This document shows positions 26,083 through 34,028 of a stretch of 38,806 nt of DNA, piece after piece; position 1 is the stretch's first letter; the number at the start of each line of letters is the position of its first letter. Made by a program: the position numbers and the translations under genes. Below the pieces are notes generated by a model. That model saw only the letters and a list, made by a program, of their open reading frames with translations, did no database searches and was not told the origin of the DNA. Source of the stretch: Bacteroidales bacterium (GTDB taxonomy: Bacteria > Bacteroidota > Bacteroidia > Bacteroidales > UBA932); NCBI GenBank assembly GCA_017552475.1, contig JAFZPY010000139.1:1-38806 (forward strand). The letters run 5' to 3'.

Positions 26083-26997
26083 ATGTGGCTTGGATTATCA
26101 TTTATGGCAGCCGTGCTGTACGGATTCTACGACAGTTTCAAAAAGATGTCCCTCCGGGACAATTCCGTACTGCCGGTGCTGTTCCTCAATACGTTTTTGT
26201 GCTCATTAATGCTTGCCCCTTGTCTAATATTGTTTGGACTGGGCCGGCTTGACGGTTCTTTGTTCCATGCCGCCTCAGGCGGATGGGAGGTGCATAGGCT
26301 CATTATCCTTAAAAGCCTTTTGGTGTTGTCGTCATGGGCCTCGGGTTATTATGCGATCAGGAACCTTCCGCTTTCCATTGTCGGGCCGGTCAATGCGACT
26401 AGGCCGGTGATGGTGCTTCTCGGGGCGATGTTGATATTCGGCGAGAGATTGAACCTGTACCAGTGGACGGGCGTCATGTTTGCCGTGTTGTCATTTTATC
26501 TGCTGGGCAGAAGCGGTAAGAAAGAGGGGATTGATTTCAAGCATAACAGATGGATTTTCCTTCTGGTGCTGTCTGCGGTGCTGGGGGCGTTGTCCGGACT
26601 GTATGACCGTTATCTCATGGCACCCGTTGAAAGTGGCGGCGCCGGACTGGACAGGATGATGGTGCTATGCTGGTTCAATATTTATCAGTGCGTCATCATG
26701 CTGGCTGTCCTGTTGCTGGTGTGGTTGCCGCGAAGGGAAAAGGAAACCGTGTTCGAGTGGCGATGGTCGATACCGATGATAAGCGTGTTCCTGATTGTGG
26801 CGGACTTCCTGTATATGTATGCTCTGACGATTCCTGAGAGTATGATTGGCATCATGTCGATGATTAAAAGGTCCAGTGTGGTGGTCAGCTTCGTCTTCGC
26901 CGCCATTGTATTTCGCGAAAAGAATATTCGTTCCAAGGCTTTTGACCTGGTCATGGTGTTTATCGGTATGATTTTCCTCTATCTTGGCTCCCGATAA
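26083..26997 (+). CDS. EamA/DMT family transporter
   Basis: 304 residues from the ATG at 26083, which has AGGAAAAA just before it. An upstream reading from 25927 would cross the promoter and is not used. About ten hydrophobic segments form two EamA-like halves (LGLSFMAAVLYGFYDSFKKM ... ATRPVMVLLGAMLIFGERLNLYQWTGV, and MIGIMSMIKRSSVVVSFVFAAIVFREKN). The pattern of a conserved Glu-Arg (GERLN, FREKN) at the end of each half is typical of DMT exporters or importers. The substrate is not inferable. Codons end often in G or T, unlike the C-rich neighbours. It is monocistronic between a divergent acyltransferase and a convergent operon. Confidence 0.85.
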   Translation: MWLGLSFMAAVLYGFYDSFKKMSLRDNSVLPVLFLNTFLCSLMLAPCLILFGLGRLDGSLFHAASGGWEVHRLIILKSLLVLSSWASGYYAIRNLPLSIVGPVNATRPVMVLLGAMLIFGERLNLYQWTGVMFAVLSFYLLGRSGKKEGIDFKHNRWIFLLVLSAVLGALSGLYDRYLMAPVESGGAGLDRMMVLCWFNIYQCVIMLAVLLLVWLPRREKETVFEWRWSIPMISVFLIVADFLYMYALTIPESMIGIMSMIKRSSVVVSFVFAAIVFREKNIRSKAFDLVMVFIGMIFLYLGSR

Positions 26998-27026
26998 GTT
27001 ATAAAACAATCATGTTATAAAGAAAA

Positions 27027-27067
27027 CCCTCCGATATCTTTTGTGTAACACTAAAGTTATCAGAGGG
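27027..27067. terminator. Terminator between EamA and DUF5020 genes
   Basis: CCCTC-n-GATA (27027-27036) pairs with TATC-n-GAGGG (27058-27067), 9 pairs with one mismatch and a 21-nt loop. On the minus strand the stem is followed by TTTTCTTT, so it should end the uracil permease/DUF5020 transcript, and it may also serve the EamA gene. Confidence 0.7.
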
Positions 27068-27093
27068 CGAAGTTGTTGTGTTATAGGGATTTA

Positions 27094-27831
27094 TTAGAAT
27101 ACCCATTTAGCACCGAGGCAAGGACGGCACCAGAAGCCTTTGCCTGTCCCGAAGTTGTAGCTGAGCTCGATCTCGGTGCCGACATGGAGGTTGTCGCAGC
27201 CGAAGTGCTGGCCCACGTTGTACCAGAGCTGAGGCTCGGAGATGAATACGGTCTTGGCAACGTCGATATTGTCTTCGTCCATGACTACGTGGTCCTCCCA
27301 CCAGAAGTCAGCGAAGCCGCTGAAGCGGAGGCCCTTGACGCCGCAGAGGTCCTGAATGCCCCATACTGCGGTGAGCTGGAGGGGAAGTTTCTGCTGGCTG
27401 CCGGTTATCATCTTGTGGAGAACCTTGAGGTTGAGGGTCTTGCTGAAGTCGGATGAGTGCATGAAGTAGTCAACACCGAAGAGGTAGGCGTTGTTGACTG
27501 TGAAGCCCTGGTATACACCACCGTTGTACTCGGCCTGGAAGCTGAATGCTGCAAGCGGAGTGTCCTGCCAGAAGTTGAAGCAACGTGCGATTTCAGCGTA
27601 GGTGCCGCTGGGAGCGACTACTTTGTCATTGACATTCTTGGCGTTGAAGTCATGGTCAACGAAGAAGAATGTGTTGCCCCACTTGTCGTTGTAGAAACCT
27701 TCGACGGTGGTGGTGAGGTGTTTGCGGTCCTTGCCGAAGTCGTAGAAGAACTGGATGTTGGTCTGTGCCATTGCCATCTGGGCAAGGCCGAGTGTTGCTA
27801 CAGCAACTGTCAGAATTGATTTGTTGTTCAT
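27094..27831 (-). CDS. DUF5020 family outer-membrane protein (Tsx-like nucleoside channel)
   Basis: 245 residues with a signal peptide (KSILTVAVATLGLAQMAMAQ, cut after MAMA). The mature part alternates short beta strands, with NIQFFYDFGKDRKHLTTTVEGFYND at the start and a phenylalanine end (GAKWVF), so it is a small outer-membrane barrel. I recall DUF5020 as the Bacteroidota version of the nucleoside-specific channel Tsx. It starts 21 bases after the UraA-like permease stop on the same strand, so the two form an operon: an outer-membrane pore and an inner-membrane carrier for nucleobases or nucleosides. Ligand specificity is inferred from this context only. Confidence 0.85.
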   Translation of the reverse strand: MNNKSILTVAVATLGLAQMAMAQTNIQFFYDFGKDRKHLTTTVEGFYNDKWGNTFFFVDHDFNAKNVNDKVVAPSGTYAEIARCFNFWQDTPLAAFSFQAEYNGGVYQGFTVNNAYLFGVDYFMHSSDFSKTLNLKVLHKMITGSQQKLPLQLTAVWGIQDLCGVKGLRFSGFADFWWEDHVVMDEDNIDVAKTVFISEPQLWYNVGQHFGCDNLHVGTEIELSYNFGTGKGFWCRPCLGAKWVF

Positions 27832-27852
27832 AAAGCGTCGTTTATGGTTGAT

Positions 27853-29208
27853 TTATTTTTGTTCTTTGACGCGGTTGACCTCGAAGTTGACTGAGGTGTC
27901 GCCTTGTTCGTTTTTGCCGAATTCGTAGTCCATGCCTGGAAGGATGGCATTGAGGGCTATGCCCACGAGGGCTGCGATGGCGAGGCCGGAGAGTGATGTG
28001 AATCCGATGGATACCGAGTCGCCGGCTCCGTATTTGATGCCGATTGCGAGCACCAGGATGAGGGCTGCGATGATGACGTTGCGGGATGCGGTGAAGTCGA
28101 CTTTGTTTTCAACTATGTTGCGCACGCCGACGGCGGAGATCATACCGTAGAGGACGAGTGATACGCCTCCGATAGTCGCTGCGGGCATTGCTCCGATGAG
28201 GGCGGAGAATTTGGGGCAGAACGACAGGATGATGGCGATGCAGGCCGCGATGCGGATGACCTTGGGGTCGAAGACTTTGGTGATGTTGAGCACGCCGGTG
28301 TTCTCACCGTAGGTGGTATTGGCGGGAGCTCCGAAAAGGGAGGCAAGCGCTGTGGCGAGACCGTCGCCCATGAGGGTGCGGTGCAGTCCGGGATTTTCAA
28401 GGAAGTTCTCGCCGACGGTGGAGGATATTGCGCACATGTCGCCGATGTGCTCCATCATTGTGGCGATGGAGATGGGAAGGATGGCGATGATGGCGGCGAC
28501 GATGAGACCCCAGTTGGGGTTGGAGAATACGGAGAAGGCTGTGTTTTCCATCTTGAAAGGAAGACCGAACCAGGCGGCTTCCTTCACTGCGGAGAAGTCA
28601 CAGAGTCCGAAGCAGGCTGCCACGAGGTATGAGCCGAGCACACCGAGAAGAATCGGAACGATCTTGATCATGCCGCGTCCGAAGATATTGCAGACAATGA
28701 TGATGGCGATTGCCAGAAGTGCTATCCACCAGTTGGATGTGCAGTTGGTGATGGCTGATCCGGAGAGCGTGAGACCGATGGCGATGATGATCGGGCCGGT
28801 CACGACGGGAGGGAAGAACCGCATTACTCTTTTCGCGCCGTAGACCGCGAAGAGCGATGCCAGCACGAAATAGAAAACGCCTGCACAGAAAACTCCGATG
28901 CAGGCGTAGGGAAGAGACTCCGCGGCTGAGAGTCCTTGTTCGGTTCCCATTGAGACAACGGCAGCGTAGCCGCCAAGGAACGCGAACGAGGAACCGAGGA
29001 ATGCCGGAACCCGCATCTTTGTACACAGATGGAAAACGAGAGTGCCGAGGCCTGCGAAGAGCAGGGTGGCTGACATGGAGAGTCCGGTGATGACCGGAAC
29101 GAGCACAGTCGCGCCGAACATGGCGAACATGTGCTGGAGGCCGAGGGTAAGCATCTTGCCGCGTCCGAGGGAACGGGCATCATAGATTGCCTGCTGTTTT
29201 TTTGTCAT
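27853..29208 (-). CDS. Uracil permease-like NCS2 transporter
   Basis: 451 residues with about 14 hydrophobic segments. The NCS2/NAT signature is seen in ANTTYGENTGVLNITKV, where the Glu-Asn-x-Gly motif and following Thr are the UraA-like form (uracil) rather than the usual xanthine type. LGLQHMFAMFGATVLVPVITGL is the N-terminal family motif. It imports a nucleobase, most likely uracil, using the proton or sodium gradient. The promoter with TATCTTTG on this strand lies about 50 bases upstream. It precedes the DUF5020 porin gene and lies near PreA, which would reduce imported pyrimidine, so a salvage or catabolic link is plausible. Confidence 0.93.
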   Translation of the reverse strand: MTKKQQAIYDARSLGRGKMLTLGLQHMFAMFGATVLVPVITGLSMSATLLFAGLGTLVFHLCTKMRVPAFLGSSFAFLGGYAAVVSMGTEQGLSAAESLPYACIGVFCAGVFYFVLASLFAVYGAKRVMRFFPPVVTGPIIIAIGLTLSGSAITNCTSNWWIALLAIAIIIVCNIFGRGMIKIVPILLGVLGSYLVAACFGLCDFSAVKEAAWFGLPFKMENTAFSVFSNPNWGLIVAAIIAILPISIATMMEHIGDMCAISSTVGENFLENPGLHRTLMGDGLATALASLFGAPANTTYGENTGVLNITKVFDPKVIRIAACIAIILSFCPKFSALIGAMPAATIGGVSLVLYGMISAVGVRNIVENKVDFTASRNVIIAALILVLAIGIKYGAGDSVSIGFTSLSGLAIAALVGIALNAILPGMDYEFGKNEQGDTSVNFEVNRVKEQK

Positions 29209-29257
29209 ATAATTTTAGGTATTGGGAATATCCTGGTAACCTGTGGCCTTCAAGCCA

Positions 29258-29288
29258 CGCAAAGATAGCAATTTATTTTATCTTTGCG
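29258..29288. promoter_or_regulatory. Back-to-back divergent promoters forming an inverted repeat
   Basis: CGCAAAGATA (29258-29267) and TATCTTTGCG (29279-29288) are exact reverse complements with an 11-nt spacer. Each contains a TATCTTTG -7 element, one facing left to the uracil permease and the other right to the GH28-like gene. Each promoter's upstream part therefore overlaps the other's core. Confidence 0.75.
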
Positions 29289-29309
29289 AAGCAATAAGAA
29301 CGCAATTTT

Positions 29310-30428
29310 ATGAAACGGATACTTTACATCGTCACTCTCGCGGCTATCACGGCCTGTAGCCAGCCTCCAGTTTTCGATATCAATGATTTCGGTGCCATCC
29401 CTGACGGCGTTACTGATTGTACCGCCGCAATCAACGCTGCCATTGAGAGTTGCCATGGCTCCGGCGGCGGCCGGGTCCTCATTCCTTCGGGAGAATATCT
29501 TACGTCCACGATCCGGCTCCTGCCCGGTGTGGACCTTCATCTGGACGAAGGAGCCGTCATTCTGGGCAGCGCAGACCCTGAAACATATTCTTCCTACATC
29601 CCCGACCACGATATGACCCGCTATGACAGCGGCGGCAACAGCGCCAATGCCAACAATACCACCGACAAGCGGTGGCAACGCGCCCTCATTCTGGCGGTAA
29701 AGGCTGATGGCGCATCTATCAGCGGCAGCGGCGTCATCGACGGCCGTCATGTCGTGGACACTCTGGGCGAAGAAGGCATGCGCGGCCCTCATACGGTCAC
29801 AATTGCAGAGACGTCCGGTTTTACGATGAGCGGTATCACGATAAAGCGCGCTGCCAACTATGCAGTCCTCGGCTATGCCCTTGAGGATTCGCACTTTACT
29901 GGTCTTCATATCATGGAGGGCTGGGACGGTATCCATATTCGCGGTGCCAGACGGGTCTCTGTTGAGAGCTGCCGTTTTGAGACCGGCGACGACAGTATTG
30001 CCGGAGGCTATTGGGAAGACATGTCTATACGTGATTGTGATATTAATTCGTCCTGCAACGGGTTGCGTCTTATCATGCCTGCCTGTAGGCTGGATGTGTC
30101 GCGCTGCCGTTTCCATGGCCCCGGAGTGTATCCGCACCGTACTTCCGGCGAGGCCCGCCGCAAAAACATGCTCTTTGCCGTCAGCATAGAGCCAGGAGGA
30201 TGGGGGGCAGCTCCCGGAGAATTGAAGGAACTGTATTTCCATGACCTCGAGATTGAAAATGTCAATATTCCGTTTTCGACTTCTGTACGCGAGGGTTGTG
30301 TCGCCCGTGACCTTACTGTTTCGGATGTCAGGGCGACGGGAGTCTACGGCGCAATGACTCCTGTGTATTGCTGGAATGACAACGGCTTTGAGACCGTCAG
30401 CATATCCGGCTTCTCTATATCACGCTGA
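29310..30428 (+). CDS. GH28-like right-handed beta-helix lipoprotein
   Basis: 372 residues. The lipobox is AITAC (Cys16). The polygalacturonase-family start is clear: FDINDFGAIPDGVTDCTAAINAAI then GGGRVLIPSGEYLTSTIRLLPGVDLHLDEGAVIL. The middle shows GWDGIHI, RFETGDDSIAGGY and NGLRLI, which match GH28 NTDG, GDD and RIK regions in order, though GHG is not obvious and NTD is degenerate (GWDG). It is shorter than most GH28 enzymes (about 450), so it may be a reduced or altered member. It probably acts on a uronic-acid polymer at the surface, but substrate and activity are uncertain. It has its own promoter, divergent from the uracil permease, and no sugar-uptake genes are nearby. Confidence 0.85.
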   Translation: MKRILYIVTLAAITACSQPPVFDINDFGAIPDGVTDCTAAINAAIESCHGSGGGRVLIPSGEYLTSTIRLLPGVDLHLDEGAVILGSADPETYSSYIPDHDMTRYDSGGNSANANNTTDKRWQRALILAVKADGASISGSGVIDGRHVVDTLGEEGMRGPHTVTIAETSGFTMSGITIKRAANYAVLGYALEDSHFTGLHIMEGWDGIHIRGARRVSVESCRFETGDDSIAGGYWEDMSIRDCDINSSCNGLRLIMPACRLDVSRCRFHGPGVYPHRTSGEARRKNMLFAVSIEPGGWGAAPGELKELYFHDLEIENVNIPFSTSVREGCVARDLTVSDVRATGVYGAMTPVYCWNDNGFETVSISGFSISR

Positions 30429-30431
30429 TAC

Positions 30432-30462
30432 TTCGATTTATTGCGGATTTTTATTATATTTG
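30432..30462 (+). promoter_or_regulatory. Probable promoter of the thioredoxin-led gene run
   Basis: TATATTTG at 30455-30462 fits the -7 element. TTCG at 30432-30435, 19 bases upstream, is a one-mismatch -33 match. The thioredoxin ATG lies at 30491. Confidence 0.6.
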
Positions 30463-30490
30463 CGAATTGAACAATTTAAAAGTGAAAATT

Positions 30491-30805
30491 ATGGCAAACG
30501 TAGCTACTAATGCAAATTTTGCAGATATCCTTTCCAGCAACAAGGTTGTGCTGGTAGACTTCTGGGCCACATGGTGCGGCCCATGCAGGATGCTTTCCCC
30601 GACAGTGGACGAGGTGGCTGAGGAGATGGCTGGAAGCGTCGCCGTCGTCAAATGCAATGTCGATGACTGTGACGAGATTGCCATGCAGTACGGCATCAGG
30701 AGCATCCCGACTCTTATTTATTTCAAGGACGGACAGGTCGCAGACCGTACGGTCGGAGTCGTGTCCAAGTCCACCATCGTTGACAAATTAAAAGCACTTA
30801 TCTAA
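30491..30805 (+). CDS. trxA: Thioredoxin
   Basis: 104 residues from the ATG at 30491. An in-frame TTG at 30467 adds eight residues but lacks any support. The active site WATWCGPCRML has Cys29 and Cys32, with the usual later cis-proline SIPTLIYFKDG and the motif VDFWATWC. The length is standard. It is a cytoplasmic disulfide reductase. It is the first of a close-packed plus-strand run: the next gene starts two bases after its stop. Confidence 0.96.
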   Translation: MANVATNANFADILSSNKVVLVDFWATWCGPCRMLSPTVDEVAEEMAGSVAVVKCNVDDCDEIAMQYGIRSIPTLIYFKDGQVADRTVGVVSKSTIVDKLKALI

Positions 30806-30807
30806 TT

Positions 30808-31467
30808 ATGAGAAAGTTCCTTTGCATCGTTGCAGCGGCTGCTGCCATGTCGGCTGCCGTCACTGCATCCGCCGAAGGCTTCGGTGTCACCGGAGGCTTC
30901 ACCTCATCCAACGCTTCCGTCAAGAATTTTGACGCGAGCTCCATCAGCCAGTTCCATGTGGGCGTTACCTATCAGGTCAAGCTCCCGTTCAATCTTTCCA
31001 TCCAGCCCTCGCTCCTTTATCAGGTAAAAGGCGCATATGTCAAAGACGATATTACAGGTACTATCGGTTCTCTCGATACCAAGGTCAGCTACCTTGAGGT
31101 GCCCGTAGCTATCCAGTGGGGACCGGATCTTCTTGTAGCAAGGCCTTATGTTTTCCTTGAGCCTTTCATCGGCTACGGTCTCGGCAACAAGTCCGAGGTG
31201 TCACTTCTGGATGCAGCTACCTCCAGAAAAGCCCGCAACGAATGGGCTGATGCAGCCGTTAAGCGTCTTGAATACGGCCTTGGTCTCGGAGTGGGTGTCG
31301 AGGCTCTCAGCCATCTTCAGCTTTCCGCCCAGTATTTCTGGAACTTCGGCTCTCTTGCCAATGGTGAAGGAAGCGTTGAATGGGCTGATGTGGCCGCCAC
31401 ATACAAGACAGCATACAAGAGCGGCAACTTCCACGGTCTGAAAGTAACAGCTACAATCTTCTTCTAG
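30808..31467 (+). CDS. PorT-like small outer-membrane beta-barrel protein
   Basis: 219 residues with a signal peptide (RKFLCIVAAAAAMSAAVTASA, cut before EGFGVTGG). The mature part has the eight-strand barrel pattern of the outer-membrane protein beta-barrel/PorT family: FGVTGGFTSS, FHVGVTYQVKLPFNLSIQPSLLYQVKGA, YLEVPVAIQW, YGLGLGVGVEALSHLQLSAQYFWNF, ending in phenylalanine. Function unknown; such proteins are common in Bacteroidota. It lies between thioredoxin and a LOG gene with gaps of two and three bases. It ends in TAG, one of the window's ordinary TAG stops. Confidence 0.85.
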   Translation: MRKFLCIVAAAAAMSAAVTASAEGFGVTGGFTSSNASVKNFDASSISQFHVGVTYQVKLPFNLSIQPSLLYQVKGAYVKDDITGTIGSLDTKVSYLEVPVAIQWGPDLLVARPYVFLEPFIGYGLGNKSEVSLLDAATSRKARNEWADAAVKRLEYGLGLGVGVEALSHLQLSAQYFWNFGSLANGEGSVEWADVAATYKTAYKSGNFHGLKVTATIFF

Positions 31468-31470
31468 CCG

Positions 31471-31995
31471 ATGAAAGCAGTCATATTCTGCTCGGCATGC
31501 AAAGACATCGACCCCAAGTATAACGAGGCGGCGCGCGAAATCGTGCGCGGCCTCTCTTCCTTGGGAATTGAAATAGTCAGCGGAGGAACGGTCAAGGGCA
31601 CGATGGGCGTCATTGCCGACGAGTGCCGCAGGCTCGGGGTCCCGCACACGGGTATCATCCCCCGTTTCATGGCTCCGGTATCATATCCGGACCTGGATTC
31701 GGTGATATGGACCGACACCATGTCCGAGCGCAAGGGACTGATGCGCGAAGGCGCTGATGTGGCCATAGCCCTGCCGGGAGGGATCGGCACCCTCGATGAA
31801 CTCATAGAGACTCTTGTGCTCGCCAAGCTCGACCTGTTCCATGGCCGGGTGATGGCCCTTGATATCGACGGGTTCTATTCCCCTCTGATCGCCCTTCTCG
31901 ACCACTATGTCGCGACGGGCATGCTTGAGGAGGCCTCCCGTAGTCTTATCACGTTCCCTCCCACGGTATCAGACCTTATCAAATCACTTCGATAG
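31471..31995 (+). CDS. LOG family protein (nucleoside 5'-monophosphate phosphoribohydrolase)
   Basis: 174 residues. The family signature is complete: IVSGGTVKGTMGVIADEC near the N-terminus and ALPGGIGTLDELIETLV (PGGxGTxxE) with an upstream MSERKGLM. LOG proteins split AMP-type nucleotides or cytokinin riboside 5'-monophosphates into base and ribose 5-phosphate. In bacteria the physiological substrate is often unclear. The first motif reads VIFCSACKDID where many homologues have FCGSS. It is cytoplasmic, sits three bases after the barrel gene and three before IspB, and ends in TAG. Confidence 0.92.
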   Translation: MKAVIFCSACKDIDPKYNEAAREIVRGLSSLGIEIVSGGTVKGTMGVIADECRRLGVPHTGIIPRFMAPVSYPDLDSVIWTDTMSERKGLMREGADVAIALPGGIGTLDELIETLVLAKLDLFHGRVMALDIDGFYSPLIALLDHYVATGMLEEASRSLITFPPTVSDLIKSLR

Positions 31996-31998
31996 ACG

Positions 31999-32985
31999 AT
32001 GCGGACAAGTGACATCATAGAATATCTCGGAGAACACTGGACGGCGGTCCGGACGCTCATGGCATCCGGGCTATCATCGGATATAGAGCTTCTCAACCAT
32101 ATCAATGCATCCGTGCTCGGGCATTCGGGCAAGATGCTTCGTCCGATGCTCTGCCTTCTAAGTGCTGCCGTATGCGGTGCTGACGCCACCGGTTGGTCGA
32201 ATGCCGAGCGCTTTGCCGCGGCATCGGAGCTTTTGCACAATGCCACACTCTTTCATGACGACGTGGTGGACGGCTCCGACGAGCGCCGCGGTCTTCCTAC
32301 AGTGATGTCCCTCGTGGGCGGCAATGCCTCCGTCCTGATAGGTGATTTCTGGCTTGTAAAAGCCATGGAAAGCATCCTGTCCGCCTCTGAATACAGTGAG
32401 GAGGTTATCCGCATTTTCGCCAAGACCCTCGCGGATCTTGCACAGGGCGAGATGCTCCAGATGGAAAAGGCTGGCCGTGGCGACACGACCGAAGAGGATT
32501 ATTACCGCATCATATACTTTAAGACGGCATCCCTTTTCGAGACTGCCGCAGTGTCCGGTGCCAGGGCGGCCCATGCTTCGGGCGCAAGGCTTGAGGCAAT
32601 ACGGGAGTATGCCGTCAAACTGGGATATGCATTCCAGATCAGGGACGACATGTTTGACTATTCCGACGGAGGCGATATAGGAAAGCCAGTTGGTATTGAC
32701 CTTAAGGAGCAGAAGATTACTCTCCCGCTCCTGCTGTCTCTCGCCACAGTTTCCGACGGGCTGGCCGGCGATATCCGTAGCAAGGTCTGCAACATAGGTG
32801 AACACCCGGAATACGAGCCTGTTGTCCGGGACTTCGTCGCAGAGTGTGACGGAGTGGGCCTCTCGCGCAAGAGACTCATGCAGCACATAGGGGAGGCAAA
32901 GTCCGCCCTTGATATTTTCCAGCCGTCGGCCGCCAGGGATTTCCTCGTGGCTATGGCGGATTTCGTAGGGGAGAGAAGCGTATGA
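31999..32985 (+). CDS. ispB: Polyprenyl (octaprenyl-type) diphosphate synthase
   Basis: 328 residues. The two aspartate-rich motifs are present: HDDVVDGSDERRG (Asp87, Asp88, Asp91) and IRDDMFDYS (Asp216, Asp217, Asp220), with GKPVGIDLKEQKITLPLL after the second. This trans-prenyltransferase chain elongates allylic diphosphate with isopentenyl diphosphate to make the menaquinone side chain. Product length cannot be read with confidence. Its TGA overlaps the holB ATG by four bases (ATGA). Confidence 0.94.
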   Translation: MRTSDIIEYLGEHWTAVRTLMASGLSSDIELLNHINASVLGHSGKMLRPMLCLLSAAVCGADATGWSNAERFAAASELLHNATLFHDDVVDGSDERRGLPTVMSLVGGNASVLIGDFWLVKAMESILSASEYSEEVIRIFAKTLADLAQGEMLQMEKAGRGDTTEEDYYRIIYFKTASLFETAAVSGARAAHASGARLEAIREYAVKLGYAFQIRDDMFDYSDGGDIGKPVGIDLKEQKITLPLLLSLATVSDGLAGDIRSKVCNIGEHPEYEPVVRDFVAECDGVGLSRKRLMQHIGEAKSALDIFQPSAARDFLVAMADFVGERSV

Positions 32986-34025
32986 GGTTTTCGGAGGTCA
33001 GAGGCAATCGCAGCGTCATAGACGCGCTCCGTGGGATGGTCGACAGCGGCCGCATCCCTCACGCCATGCTTCTGCATGAAGACGACGGCGGCGGGGCTAT
33101 GGCCATAGTCCAGGCGTTTCTCGGCTACCTCTACTGCGCTTCGCGTCACGATGGCGACTCCTGTGCCTCGTGCCCGGCATGCAACCGTGTCGCGAAGATG
33201 ATTCATCCCGACATCCACTACGTGTTCCCTGTCACTACCGGCTCGAAGGTCGGCACGGACAAACCCACATCCGACAATTATCTGACCTGGTGGCGCGAGC
33301 TTGTATTGCGCGACCCCTATTTTTTCGAGAACGACGTGTATGCCGCCCTCGGAATTGAAGGCAAGTCCGGCAATATCGCCGTCCAGGAGGCCAAATCAAT
33401 ACTCTCCAAGCTATCCCTTGCCGGAATGGAAGGCGGCTACCGCACCGTGGTCATCTATCTTCCAGAAAAGATGAATGTACAGGCGGCGAACTCTCTTCTC
33501 AAGATGGTTGAGGAGCCACCGGAGAATACGCTTTTTGTCATGATCACCCACGCTCCTGAAAAGGTATTGAAGACAATCGCCTCCAGATGCCTTTTCATGC
33601 GCATCCTTCCTCTCGGAAGAGCCGACCGTGATGCGGTGCATCCTGACGAAAATTCCGATGACCAGGTATTCATGGATCTGTTTTCAGACCTCATGAACGC
33701 CCTTACGGGCAAAGATTTCCTCTCCTCTCTCGAATGCGGAGAAGCAATCGCCTCCCTTGACTCCCGTGAAAAACAGAAATCTTTCTGTAAATTTGCAGGC
33801 GGAGCCGTCAGAAACATCTTCCTCCTGCAGCAGGGCATGTCTTCAATAGCGGACATCCCGCAGCAGTATGCTGATTTCTACACTACTATGGCCGGGAAAT
33901 GCAGGAAGACTTTCCCCCGTGCGGCAATGACAAATATAGACAGGGCCCTGACTCTTCTGGAGCGTAATGTCAACCAGAAGATCCTGTTCACGGACCTCGT
34001 CGACAGACTATATACATCGATATAA
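32982..34025 (+). CDS. holB: DNA polymerase III delta-prime subunit
   Basis: 347 residues. The start RFSEVRGNRSVIDALRGMVDSGRIPHAMLLHE is the usual AAA+ clamp-loader beginning. A zinc module SCASCPACNRVAKMIHPDIHYV follows, and then the sensor region AANSLLKMVEEPPENTLFVMITH and RCLFMRILPL. The Walker A site is degenerate (EDDGGGAMA instead of a GKT loop), as expected for delta-prime, which does not hydrolyse ATP. It helps load the sliding clamp. It overlaps ispB by four bases and is followed three bases later by ricT, a gene order shared with Bacillus. Confidence 0.95.
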   Translation: MRFSEVRGNRSVIDALRGMVDSGRIPHAMLLHEDDGGGAMAIVQAFLGYLYCASRHDGDSCASCPACNRVAKMIHPDIHYVFPVTTGSKVGTDKPTSDNYLTWWRELVLRDPYFFENDVYAALGIEGKSGNIAVQEAKSILSKLSLAGMEGGYRTVVIYLPEKMNVQAANSLLKMVEEPPENTLFVMITHAPEKVLKTIASRCLFMRILPLGRADRDAVHPDENSDDQVFMDLFSDLMNALTGKDFLSSLECGEAIASLDSREKQKSFCKFAGGAVRNIFLLQQGMSSIADIPQQYADFYTTMAGKCRKTFPRAAMTNIDRALTLLERNVNQKILFTDLVDRLYTSI

Positions 34026-34028
34026 CCC

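Noticed and set aside
32982..34025. Degenerate Walker A motif in HolB as a defect
   Set aside because: Delta-prime subunits commonly lack a working ATP site. The zinc module and other motifs are intact.
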